Assembly: GCA_002358895.1 (NCBI GenBank)
Contig: DEPR01000086.1
Span: forward strand, 1,819-19,037
Origin: Ruminococcus sp. UBA3387
GTDB taxonomy: Bacteria > Bacillota > Clostridia > Oscillospirales > Ruminococcaceae
Reading direction: 5' to 3'
DNA length: 17,219 nt
Under the pieces are notes generated by a model that saw only the letters and a list, made by a program, of their open reading frames with translations, was not told the DNA's origin and did no database searches. Both the position numbers and the translations under genes were made by a program. This document shows, piece after piece, positions 6,614 to 14,324 of the stretch; positions within the stretch are counted from its first letter, which is position 1, and each line of letters begins with the position of its first letter.

Positions 6614-6642
6614 TTGAATTTTAGGAAAAAATGTAGTATAAT
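6614..6642 (+). promoter_or_regulatory. sigma-A promoter of the xpt-nup unit
   Basis: TTGAAT (6614-6619), a 17-bp spacer and a perfect TATAAT (6637-6642) predict a start near 6649 and a leader of only ~33 nt. That is too short for the purine riboswitch often found ahead of xpt in Firmicutes. Confidence 0.75.
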
Positions 6643-6681
6643 TATTTTAATAAATTAAACTAAAATCTAAGGGATGATTTT

Positions 6682-7254
6682 ATGCAGCTTCTTAAAGACA
6701 GAATTTTGACAGATGGTATAGTTAAAGAAGGTAATGTACTTAAAGTGGACAAGTTCCTTAATCACCAGATGGACGTGGCACTTTTCGATGAAATCGGCAA
6801 AGAGTTTGCTAAAAGATTTGAAGGTATGGGCGTAAATAAAATTCTGACTATTGAAGCTTCAGGTATCGGAATTGCCTGTGTAGCCGCACAGCATTTCGGA
6901 AATTGTCCCGTTATTTTTGCAAAGAAGTCCAAGAGCAAAAATCTTGACGGAGGAGTTTATACAACACAGGTCAAGTCCTTTACAAAAGGTGCTATATATG
7001 ATGTAATGGTGTCGGATAAGTTTTTGGGTGAGGGCGATAAGATACTTATAATAGATGATTTTCTTGCAAACGGCTGTGCTTTGATGGGACTTATTGATAT
7101 AGTCAATAAGTCGGGTGCAGAGCTTGTGGGAGCAGGAATTGTGATTGAAAAAGGCTTCCAGGTGGGTGGAAAAACTATCCGTGATATGGGAGTAAAGCTT
7201 GAATCATTGGCAATTATAGATTCTATGAGCGATGATTCATTAACATTCAGGTAA
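6682..7254 (+). CDS. xpt: xanthine phosphoribosyltransferase
   Basis: Xpt joins xanthine (and in many relatives guanine) to PRPP to give XMP, a purine-salvage step in the cytoplasm. The protein is 190 residues, the usual family length. The N-terminal block [12 protein letters not shown] and FLNHQMD (25-31) are characteristic, as is [12 protein letters not shown] (58-69). The PRPP-binding loop is [13 protein letters not shown] (121-133), where Cys132 replaces the more common Gln. The C-terminal part has [11 protein letters not shown], also typical. AAGGGATGA precedes the ATG. It heads the plus-strand unit and is 48 bp before the nucleoside-binding lipoprotein gene, which supports a shared purine-salvage role. 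No guanine riboswitch can fit in the predicted leader, so control must be by another route if it exists. Confidence 0.95.
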   Translation: MQLLKDRILTDGIVKEGNVLKVDKFLNHQMDVALFDEIGKEFAKRFEGMGVNKILTIEASGIGIACVAAQHFGNCPVIFAKKSKSKNLDGGVYTTQVKSFTKGAIYDVMVSDKFLGEGDKILIIDDFLANGCALMGLIDIVNKSGAELVGAGIVIEKGFQVGGKTIRDMGVKLESLAIIDSMSDDSLTFR

Positions 7255-7258
7255 GATT

Positions 7259-7287
7259 GCAGTTAAACTGCGTCAATTATATTTTTT
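7259..7287 (+). other. weak hairpin in the xpt-lipoprotein gap
   Basis: GCAGTT (7259-7264) and AACTGC (7266-7271) form a palindrome that could fold as a small hairpin; a T6 run follows only after 10 nt (7282-7287). It is too weak for a normal terminator, so read-through from xpt into the importer genes is likely. Confidence 0.3.
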
Positions 7288-7302
7288 AGGAGGAAAAATA
7301 TT

Positions 7303-8445
7303 ATGAAGATGAGAAGAGTTCTTGCAATGCTTATGTCAGCAGCTATGCTTTTTGCAACAGCTTGTACAACAGCTCAGGAAGAAGCAGACAAGCCTGACAC
7401 AAATGCAACAGCAGGTATCGCAAAGGAAGACATTAAAGTTGGTGTTATCCATATCGGTAACCCTGCTGACGGTTCAGGTTATTCTTATGCACACGATTTA
7501 GGTATCGTTGCAATGCAGGAAAATCTTGAATTGAAGGACGAGCAGATTGTAAGAAAGAACAACGTTGACGACACAGACCCTACAGCTACAGAAACAGCTA
7601 TTCTTGAATGTATCGAAAATGGCTGTAACGTAATCTTTGGTACAAGCTGGGGATATATGGATACAATGGAGAAGCTTGCTCCTGATTATCCTGATGTATA
7701 TTTCTGCCACGGTACAGGATATAAGAACAACGGCGTTAATATGAACAACTACTTCGGTAGAATTTATCAGGCAAGATATCTCTCAGGTATCGTTGCTGGT
7801 ATGAAGACAGAATCCAACCTTATCGGTTATGTATCAGCTATGGGACAGGAAAACTCAGAGTGTACAGGTGGTATCGACGCATTTGCAATGGGCGTTTATT
7901 CAGTAAATCCTGATGCTAAGGTTTATGTAAAGGTTACAAACAGCTGGTATTCACCAACAGAAGAAACAAATGCTGCTAAGGCACTTATTTCTGAAGGCTG
8001 CGACGTAATTGCTCAGCACTGTGATACACCAAACCCACAGCTTGAAGCTGAAAATGCAGGCGTATGGGGCGTAGGTTACAACTCAGATATGTCTAAGGAC
8101 GCACCAAAGGCTACACTTACATCAGTAGTGTGGAACTGGGGAGCTTATTATACATCACAGGTTCAGGAAATCATTGACGGCAAGTGGGAATGTGCTAACT
8201 ACTTCGGTGGTATGGCAGAAGGACTCCTTGACGTTGCACCATTGAGCGAAGAACTCTGCACAGAAGAAATGCAGAAGGCAGTTGATGAAGCTAAGGCTAA
8301 GATTGTTGACGGTTCATTCAATGTATTTGACGGCGTTATTGAAACAAACGACGGCAATACAGTTGGCGAAGAAGGAAAGACTCTTGACGATGCAACAATT
8401 ACAGGAGGAATCAACTGGTACTTCAAGAACGTTGAACTCAAGTAA
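7303..8445 (+). CDS. BMP-family nucleoside-binding lipoprotein
   Basis: This is the extracellular substrate-binding component of the ABC importer encoded just downstream, 380 residues. The N-terminus has basic residues, a hydrophobic stretch (VLAMLMSAAMLFATA) and Cys21, the likely lipid-anchored first residue after signal peptidase II cleavage; the lipobox (LFATAC) is imperfect because -3 is Ala rather than Leu. The mature domain begins IKVGVIHIGNPADGSGY and contains IFGTSWGYMD, FGRIYQARYLSGIVAG and VGYNSDM, hallmarks of the BMP/PnrA/BmpA family that binds purine or pyrimidine nucleosides. An AGGAGG site precedes the ATG. A terminator-like hairpin just after the gene would let it be made in excess over the membrane parts, as usual for binding proteins. 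It matches NupN of the Bacillus NupNOPQ system in position and family; the exact nucleoside is not determined. Confidence 0.9.
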   Translation: MKMRRVLAMLMSAAMLFATACTTAQEEADKPDTNATAGIAKEDIKVGVIHIGNPADGSGYSYAHDLGIVAMQENLELKDEQIVRKNNVDDTDPTATETAILECIENGCNVIFGTSWGYMDTMEKLAPDYPDVYFCHGTGYKNNGVNMNNYFGRIYQARYLSGIVAGMKTESNLIGYVSAMGQENSECTGGIDAFAMGVYSVNPDAKVYVKVTNSWYSPTEETNAAKALISEGCDVIAQHCDTPNPQLEAENAGVWGVGYNSDMSKDAPKATLTSVVWNWGAYYTSQVQEIIDGKWECANYFGGMAEGLLDVAPLSEELCTEEMQKAVDEAKAKIVDGSFNVFDGVIETNDGNTVGEEGKTLDDATITGGINWYFKNVELK

Positions 8446-8468
8446 TTTTAAATTAATCTGACTATACA

Positions 8469-8503
8469 AAGGCGGCTTAGTCTTTATACCAAGCCGTCTT
8501 TTT
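8469..8503 (+). terminator. attenuator-like terminator inside the importer operon
   Basis: AAGGCGGCTT (8469-8478) pairs with AAGCCGTCTT (8491-8500), ten pairs including one G-U, with a 12-nt loop and T8499-T8503. It sits between the lipoprotein gene and the ATPase gene, with no promoter visible after it. Partial read-through would give less message for the ATPase and permeases than for the binding protein. Confidence 0.85.
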
Positions 8504-8532
8504 AATTCTATAAGGAAAGGACTTGATTCGGC

Positions 8533-10077
8533 ATGGCTGACAAATCCGAAAATGTACAGCTTAAATCTGCTGTAAGATGCGAAGGGCTGACAAAAGTATT
8601 TGGCTCAGTTGTAGCTAATGATAATATCAACCTTGACGTAAGATATGGCGAAATCTTGGCTTTGCTGGGTGAGAATGGTTCAGGTAAAACCACATTGATG
8701 AATATGCTTTCGGGTATCTATCATCCTGACCACGGCTCAATTTATGTGTCTGATGAGCTTGTTTCAATCAAAAGCCCGGAGGATTCAATTAAACTTGGTA
8801 TAGGTATGATTCATCAGCACTTTAAACTTGTAGATGTTTTTTCTGCTATGGATAATATTGTTACAGGTACAAAAGGCAAGCTGAAGAAAAAAAGCCAGCT
8901 TAAAAACGAGCTTAATGAGATTTGCAAAGAACTCGGACTTGCAGTAAATCCTGAGGAAAAGGTCTATAATATGTCTGTAAGTGAAAAGCAGACAGTTGAG
9001 ATTATGAAAGTGCTTTATCGCGGTGCAAAAATACTTATTCTTGATGAGCCTACAGCCGTTTTGACACCACAGGAAACCGAAAAGCTTTTTGCTATTCTGC
9101 GTAAAATGCGTGATAACGGTAGTGCAATTATAATTATTACACATAAGCTTAATGAGGTTATGTCCATAAGCGACAGAGTTACAATTCTTCGTAAAGGGCA
9201 GAGCGTTGCGACTGTAAATACTGCTGAAACCAACGAAAAAGAGCTTACCGAGCTTATGGTGGGCAAGGCTGTTGAACTTTCAATCGACAGACCTGAGCCT
9301 GAAAATGTTTCTCCTATTTTAAATGTAGTTGACCTGACAGTTAAAAAGTCTGACGGCTCATTGGCGTTGGACGATATAAGTTTTGTTATAAATAAAGGCG
9401 AAATCCTTGGTATAGCAGGTATCGCAGGCAGTGGGCAGAAAGAGCTTTGCGAAACTATAGCAGGACTTCAGAGCATAGAAAAGGGTGCTATCCTTTATAA
9501 CAAAGAAAATATTATCGGTAAATCTCCTAAGGATATTATCGAAATGGGTATAAGTATGAGTTTTGTCCCTGAGGACAGACTTGGTATGGGGCTTGTAGCT
9601 TCTTTGGGTATGACGGATAATATGCTTCTTAAAAGCTATAAAACAGGCAAAAGCCCGTTTGTGGACCGAAAGCCTGCGAAGGCTTTGTCCAAGCATCTTG
9701 TGGACAAACTTGAGATAAAAACTCCGTCTATCGAAACACCTGTGCGACTGCTTTCGGGCGGTAATGTGCAGAAAGTGCTTATCGGACGTGAAATCGAGTC
9801 AAGCCCTAATCTGCTTATTACAGCTTATCCTGTAAGAGGACTTGACATTAATTCATCATATACTATCTATCACCTGCTTAACGAGCAGAAGAAAAATAAC
9901 GTTGCCGTGCTTTATATCGGTGAGGACCTGGACGTTCTGCTTGAGCTTTGCGACAGAATTATGGTGCTTTGCCACGGTAAGATTTCAGGTATTGCCGATG
10001 CAAAGAGCATAACAAAAGAGCAGATTGGTATGATGATGACAGGTTCAACGCTTGAGGAGGTAATGGAAAATGGCTGA
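8533..10077 (+). CDS. nucleoside ABC importer, double ATPase subunit
   Basis: The 514-residue cytoplasmic ATPase has two fused nucleotide-binding domains, as in sugar (RbsA) and nucleoside (NupO/NupA) importers. Domain 1 (about 14-235) has Walker A GENGSGKTT (46-54), Q95 (IHQHF), a modified signature MSVSEKQ (147-153, Ser in place of the usual Gly), Walker B ILILDEP (167-173) and H204. YRGAKILILDEPTAVLTPQE matches the nucleoside-importer subfamily. Domain 2 has a degenerate Walker A-like GIAGSGQKE (296-304), a good LSGGN (407-411), but YPVRGLD (432-438) where the catalytic position is Tyr, and Glu464 in place of the H-loop His. The second ATP site therefore looks non-catalytic. AAGGAAAGGA lies 11 nt before the ATG, a rather long gap. 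Its last 8 bases overlap the first permease gene. Confidence 0.92.
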   Translation: MADKSENVQLKSAVRCEGLTKVFGSVVANDNINLDVRYGEILALLGENGSGKTTLMNMLSGIYHPDHGSIYVSDELVSIKSPEDSIKLGIGMIHQHFKLVDVFSAMDNIVTGTKGKLKKKSQLKNELNEICKELGLAVNPEEKVYNMSVSEKQTVEIMKVLYRGAKILILDEPTAVLTPQETEKLFAILRKMRDNGSAIIIITHKLNEVMSISDRVTILRKGQSVATVNTAETNEKELTELMVGKAVELSIDRPEPENVSPILNVVDLTVKKSDGSLALDDISFVINKGEILGIAGIAGSGQKELCETIAGLQSIEKGAILYNKENIIGKSPKDIIEMGISMSFVPEDRLGMGLVASLGMTDNMLLKSYKTGKSPFVDRKPAKALSKHLVDKLEIKTPSIETPVRLLSGGNVQKVLIGREIESSPNLLITAYPVRGLDINSSYTIYHLLNEQKKNNVAVLYIGEDLDVLLELCDRIMVLCHGKISGIADAKSITKEQIGMMMTGSTLEEVMENG

Positions 10078-11185
10078 TACAAAAATCAAGGCTGTAAAAG
10101 AGCCGTTTATCAGAATTACCAAGCGTTCTGAACTGACAGGCAAGCAGATTATGGTGCTGAGATTGTGTTCAGTACTTCTTGCAATTATTGCAGGTGGCCT
10201 GTTCCTGCTTTGTCTTGGTAATAACCCGATAAGTGTGTATTCAACAATGATTAGAGGCTCGTTTATCAGCAAGAGTGTTACAAACCCTATGATGGCTTTC
10301 CAGGGTACTATAAAAATTATGATTCCTCTGCTTATCTCATCACTCGGTGTAACCCTTGCGTTCAAGCTGAAGTTCTGGAATATCGGTGCAGAAGGTCAGA
10401 TTATAATGGGTGCGATTTTTGCGTCCTATTTTGCGTTGTTCCACGCAGATTTGCCTCATTATGTCCTGTTTGTTGTAATGTTCCTTGCTTCAATCGTAGG
10501 TGGTGGGCTTTATGCACTTATTCCTGCGTTTTTCAAAGCAAGATTCAATACAAACGAAACCCTGTTCACACTTATGCTTAACTATATTGCATTGCATACT
10601 ATTGTTTGGCTGAGAGATGGTGCTTGGGCAGACCCTGAGTCAGGTGGCTATCCCAAGATTGCAACCTTTGATTTAAATGCACAGCTTGATAAGCTTTTCG
10701 GAATACAAATCGGCTGGGTAATCGGACTTATCCTTGTGGTTCTGATATTTATTTATCTTAAGTTTACAAAGAGTGGATATGAAATTTCCGTAGTTTCTGA
10801 AAGCCACGAAACTGCAAGATATGCAGGTATGAACCCTAAGAAAATTATGCTGAAAACAGTTTTCCTCAGTGGTGCAGTCTGTGGTATTGCAGGTATGGTG
10901 CAGGCAACAGGCTCAGACGGCACACTTGCTACTTCCGTAGCAGGAGGCGTGGGATTTACAGCAATTATTGTTGCCTGGCTTGCAAATCTGAATCCATTTG
11001 GTATTCTTGTGGTGTCATTTCTTTTTGCAGTACTTGAAAAGGGAAGTGGCGTAATCCAGTCAGACTTCGGACTTTCTGTGTATTCTGCAGACGTTTTGCA
11101 GGGTATCATATTGTTCTTTGTGCTGGGCTGTGAATTCTTTATAAGATATAAATTTGTGCTGAGAGGAGGAAAAAACAATGGATAA
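10070..11185 (+). CDS. nucleoside ABC importer, permease 1
   Basis: The 371-residue integral membrane protein is a BPD_transp_2-type permease with about eight to ten hydrophobic segments. Residues 1-28 are a charged cytoplasmic start. The family signature FWNIGAEGQIIMGA is at 102-115, and ARYAGMNPKKI (249-259) is the cytoplasmic coupling segment that contacts the ATPase. Its order after the double ATPase matches NupP/YufP-type proteins of purine-nucleoside importers. GAGGAGG lies 9 nt ahead of the ATG, inside the preceding gene. The ATG overlaps the ATPase stop by 8 bases, and its own end overlaps the next permease by 8 bases, so the three membrane-complex genes are probably translationally coupled. 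Confidence 0.92.
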   Translation: MADTKIKAVKEPFIRITKRSELTGKQIMVLRLCSVLLAIIAGGLFLLCLGNNPISVYSTMIRGSFISKSVTNPMMAFQGTIKIMIPLLISSLGVTLAFKLKFWNIGAEGQIIMGAIFASYFALFHADLPHYVLFVVMFLASIVGGGLYALIPAFFKARFNTNETLFTLMLNYIALHTIVWLRDGAWADPESGGYPKIATFDLNAQLDKLFGIQIGWVIGLILVVLIFIYLKFTKSGYEISVVSESHETARYAGMNPKKIMLKTVFLSGAVCGIAGMVQATGSDGTLATSVAGGVGFTAIIVAWLANLNPFGILVVSFLFAVLEKGSGVIQSDFGLSVYSADVLQGIILFFVLGCEFFIRYKFVLRGGKNNG

Positions 11186-12137
11186 GATTGTAACTCTCCT
11201 TGCTCACGCAGTTTATATGGGAACACCATTGCTTTTCGGCACACTTGGTGAAATTCTCAATGAAAAGTCAGGTCATCTTAACCTCGGTGTTGAAGGTATG
11301 ATGGCAATGGGTGCCTGTGCAGGGTTTATGGTTGGTTATACAACCAATAACCTTGTGCTTGCATTGCTTGCTGCTTTCGGTGCAGGCGTACTTACAGCTC
11401 TGATTTATGCATTTCTGACAATTACATTAATGGCAAACCAGAACGTAACAGGGCTTACACTTACAATTTTCGGACTTGGACTTTCAAACTTTATCGGTGA
11501 GTTTATGCTTACACATTCACCGACAAATAACCTGAAGCTTCCTGAAGAAATTACTGCACAGCTTAAGAATATAAAAATCCCTTTGCTGGGCGATATTCCT
11601 GTTGTGGGCGAAATTCTGTTCAACCAGAGCATTTTCACTTATCTTGGCGTTGTTATAGCAGTAATTCTGTTTATTTATCTATCCAAGACAAAAATAGGTC
11701 TTAATCTGAGAACTATCGGTGAAAATCCAGCCGTTGCAGATGCCGCTGGTATCAACGTAATCAGGTATAAGTATATTAATGTTCTTATCGGTGGTGGAAT
11801 TTGTGGTATCGGTGGAGCATATTGTTCAATGATTATCTGTGGTGGCGTGTGGATGGCTAACAGCGTAAACGGACTTGGCTGGATTGCAGTTGCACTTGTT
11901 ATCTTTGCTTTGTGGAGTCCGCTTAAAGCAATGTTCGGAGCGTTTGTATTCGGTGGTTTCAGCGTGCTGAAATATTATGTTCCAAAGTTTGATAATTTTG
12001 CAATTCCGAATGCATTTTTCGATATGTTACCGTTTATCATTACAGCTTTGGTGCTTATAGTTACCTCAATCAGGCAGTCAAGAGAAAAATCAATGCCTGC
12101 ATCTTGTGGTATCAACTACTTCCGAGAAGAGAGATGA
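11178..12137 (+). CDS. nucleoside ABC importer, permease 2
   Basis: The 319-residue membrane protein is the second BPD_transp_2 permease, expected to form the heterodimer channel with the one before it. GEILNEKSGHLNLGVEGMMA (24-43) is the NupQ/YufQ-type signature, paralogous to the WNIGAEGQ motif of permease 1. GENPAVADAAGI, in the second half, is its coupling segment. About eight to ten hydrophobic segments are visible. The start ATG lies within the last codons of permease 1 and is preceded by GAGAGGAGG. The gene closes the operon; a strong hairpin follows within 30 bases of the stop. The C-terminus is short and charged (FREER). Confidence 0.92.
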   Translation: MDKIVTLLAHAVYMGTPLLFGTLGEILNEKSGHLNLGVEGMMAMGACAGFMVGYTTNNLVLALLAAFGAGVLTALIYAFLTITLMANQNVTGLTLTIFGLGLSNFIGEFMLTHSPTNNLKLPEEITAQLKNIKIPLLGDIPVVGEILFNQSIFTYLGVVIAVILFIYLSKTKIGLNLRTIGENPAVADAAGINVIRYKYINVLIGGGICGIGGAYCSMIICGGVWMANSVNGLGWIAVALVIFALWSPLKAMFGAFVFGGFSVLKYYVPKFDNFAIPNAFFDMLPFIITALVLIVTSIRQSREKSMPASCGINYFREER

Positions 12138-12165
12138 GTGTAGCTTTATCGTTTTATATAGCAAT

Positions 12166-12206
12166 AAAAAATCCTTTCACTGTTTTCAGTGAAAGGATTA
12201 ATTTTT
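12166..12206. terminator. bidirectional terminator between the importer and argF
   Basis: AATCCTTTCACTG (12170-12182) pairs perfectly with CAGTGAAAGGATT (12187-12199), 13 pairs with a TTTT loop. Six A residues (12166-12171) give the U-tract on the minus strand; T12202-T12206 follow on the plus strand. It ends both the nucleoside importer operon and the arginine operon. Confidence 0.9.
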
Positions 12207-12218
12207 GTCTGTTACCTG

Positions 12219-13124
12219 TTAGCCCATAACCTTGACCATAACAGCCTTCTGAGCGTGAAGTCTGTTTTCAGCTTCTTCAAAGATTTCATCAGCGTGAGCT
12301 TCAAATACTTTTTCGGTGATTTCTTCTTCACGGTGAGCAGGCAAGCAGTGCTGTACCATTGCATCAGGCTTAGCTACAGCCATAATTTCGTCATTTATCT
12401 GATAGCCTTTGAAAGCAATCTTTCTCTTTTCGGTCTCAGCTTCTTCACCCATTGAAGTCCATACGTCTGTAAACAAAACGTCTGCATCCTTAGCAGCTTC
12501 AAGTGGAATGTCTGTCATTGAGAATTTTTCGCCGTACTGTGCAGCAAAATCAAGCACTTCCTGGTCTGGCTGATAATCCTTAGGACAAGCGATTGATACT
12601 TCCATACCAACCTTGAGTCCACCTACGATAAGTGAGTTTGCCATATTGTTTCCGTCGCCGATGTAGCACATTTTCAGACCGTCAAAACGCCCCTTGAATT
12701 CTCTGATTGTCATAAGGTCTGCAAGCACCTGACAAGGGTGGCAGAAGTCAGTAAGACCGTTGATTACAGGGATTGAACCGTATTCGGCCAGGTCCTCAAC
12801 CTCTTTCTGTTCAAAGGTACGAATCATAATACCGTCCAGATAACGTGAAAGAACTCTTGCAGTGTCCTGAACAGGCTCACCACGTCCAATCTGCAAGTCT
12901 CGGTTTGAAAGGAACAAGGCCTGACCACCAAGCTGGTACATACCTGTTTCAAATGAAACTCTTGTACGGGTTGATGACTTCTGGAAAATCATACCCAGAG
13001 TCTTGCCCTTGAGATGATGATGAGCAATACCATTCTTTACTTCATATTTAAGCTGGTCAGCAAGGTTGAGAATGTCAATAATCTCTTCTTTTGATAAATC
13101 AAGCATTTTAAGTAAATGTTTCAT
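12219..13124 (-). CDS. argF: ornithine carbamoyltransferase
   Basis: This enzyme joins carbamoyl phosphate to ornithine to give citrulline, the sixth step of arginine synthesis, in the cytoplasm. The 301-residue protein has all catalytic landmarks: SSTRTR (50-55) for carbamoyl phosphate, HPCQ (129-132), DVWTSMG (220-226) for ornithine, and HCLP (259-262) with the mobile Cys. Length is within the family range. The anabolic role (ArgF rather than catabolic ArcB) is inferred from its place as last gene of the argCJBDF run. AGGAGG lies 5 nt before the ATG, and the gap after argD is 12 nt. The operon ends 13 bases after its stop at a strong terminator. No carAB genes for carbamoyl phosphate supply are in view. 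Confidence 0.96.
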   Translation of the reverse strand: MKHLLKMLDLSKEEIIDILNLADQLKYEVKNGIAHHHLKGKTLGMIFQKSSTRTRVSFETGMYQLGGQALFLSNRDLQIGRGEPVQDTARVLSRYLDGIMIRTFEQKEVEDLAEYGSIPVINGLTDFCHPCQVLADLMTIREFKGRFDGLKMCYIGDGNNMANSLIVGGLKVGMEVSIACPKDYQPDQEVLDFAAQYGEKFSMTDIPLEAAKDADVLFTDVWTSMGEEAETEKRKIAFKGYQINDEIMAVAKPDAMVQHCLPAHREEEITEKVFEAHADEIFEEAENRLHAQKAVMVKVMG

Positions 13125-13136
13125 AATTGCCTCCTG

Positions 13137-14309
13137 TTATTCTAAAGTTTTTTTCAATATTTCAATTCCCTCGTCAATTTCCTCATAGGTAATAGTAAGA
13201 GGTGGAAGAAATCTCAGCTTTTCCTTGGCTGTCAGTATCAGAAGACCGTTATCAAGACAAGCCTTGCAGATATCAGTAGCCTTTTTTGTTTTAAGTCTTG
13301 CACCAATCATAAGTCCAAGCCCGTCAACGCCTTCGATTTCAGGAATTTCAGCAAGTTTTTCACGGAAATATTCTGCCTTTTTTGCAACATCGTCAAGGAA
13401 ACCGTCTTTAGTAACCTTGTTAAGCACAGCAAGTCCACCTGCACAAGCGATAGGATTGCCACCGAAGGTTGAACCGTGAGTACCTTTAGAAAGCACCTCA
13501 CAGCATTTTTCATTGGCTAAACAAGCACCGATTGGCACTCCACCTGCAAGTCCCTTTGCAAGGGTACAAACATCAGGTTGTCTGCCGTAATGCTCATTGG
13601 CAAGAAGCTTTTCAGTTCTGCCGATACCTGTCTGAACTTCGTCGCCGATTGTGAGAATATCACGCTTTTCACATTCAGTAAAAATTGTGTCTACAAAATC
13701 CTGTTCAAGAGCGATAACTCCACCTTCACCCTGTACAAACTCAAACATAACAGCACAAACCTTGCCGTCATATTCGTTGAGCTTTGCCATAAGGTCATCA
13801 ATGTCATTTGCCTTAACGTTTATAAAATCCTCAACAAAAGGGAAGAAGTAGTTGTGAAAAACGTCCTGTCCCGTAGCAGAAAGTGTTGCGAGTGTTCTTC
13901 CGTGGAAGCTGTTTACAAGTGTAATTATAACACTTCTGCCTTTGCCGTATTTGTCGAAACTGTATTTTCTTGCAAGCTTTATTGCACATTCGTTTGCCTC
14001 AGCACCTGAGTTGCCGAAGAATACCTTGCTGTAGCCTGTTGAAGTGCAGAGCTTTTCAGCAAAATCAGCCTGAACCTTTGTGTAATAATAGTTTGAAGTG
14101 TGCTGGATTTTCTTTGCCTGAGTGCAGATAGCGTCAACCCAATCATCATCACAGAAACCCAGACTGTTTGTACCGATACCTGAACCGAAATCTATGTACT
14201 TCTTGCCGTCTTCATCAGTAGCAGTACGATTTTCACCATCATCAAGCACCAGGTCGTAACGCCCATAAGTGCCCATAACGTGGTTGTTGAATTGTTCTAT
14301 TGTATTCAC
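13137..14309 (-). CDS. argD: acetylornithine aminotransferase
   Basis: ArgD is a PLP class-III aminotransferase that moves an amino group from glutamate to N-acetylglutamate semialdehyde, forming N-acetylornithine. The 390-residue protein has GNSGAEANE (99-107) for the cofactor phosphate, FHGRT (135-139), D223 in IGDEVQTGIGR, and the Schiff-base lysine K252 in TLAKGLAGGVPIGA. The start at 14309 is a GTG codon preceded by AAGAAGGTG; downstream ATGs would remove part of the conserved N-terminus. The gap after argB is 15 nt. Its setting between argB and argF makes acetylornithine the intended substrate rather than other omega-amino acids used by relatives. No unusual residue is seen. Confidence 0.95.
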   Translation of the reverse strand: MNTIEQFNNHVMGTYGRYDLVLDDGENRTATDEDGKKYIDFGSGIGTNSLGFCDDDWVDAICTQAKKIQHTSNYYYTKVQADFAEKLCTSTGYSKVFFGNSGAEANECAIKLARKYSFDKYGKGRSVIITLVNSFHGRTLATLSATGQDVFHNYFFPFVEDFINVKANDIDDLMAKLNEYDGKVCAVMFEFVQGEGGVIALEQDFVDTIFTECEKRDILTIGDEVQTGIGRTEKLLANEHYGRQPDVCTLAKGLAGGVPIGACLANEKCCEVLSKGTHGSTFGGNPIACAGGLAVLNKVTKDGFLDDVAKKAEYFREKLAEIPEIEGVDGLGLMIGARLKTKKATDICKACLDNGLLILTAKEKLRFLPPLTITYEEIDEGIEILKKTLE

Positions 14310-14324
14310 TTTTACACCTTCTTG

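Noticed and set aside
6455..6681. Possible purine riboswitch ahead of xpt
   Set aside because: The best promoter leaves about 33 nt of leader, and no three-way-junction pattern with paired loops is visible in the A/T-rich region upstream.
7255..7302. Terminator or promoter between xpt and the lipoprotein gene
   Set aside because: The palindrome is short and its T-run is 10 nt away; TTGCAG followed at 17 bp by TATTTT is a poor promoter match.
12189..12455. Plus-strand open frame of 88 codons starting at the importer terminator
   Set aside because: It lies antisense to argF, starts inside a terminator hairpin and has no ribosome site or family resemblance.
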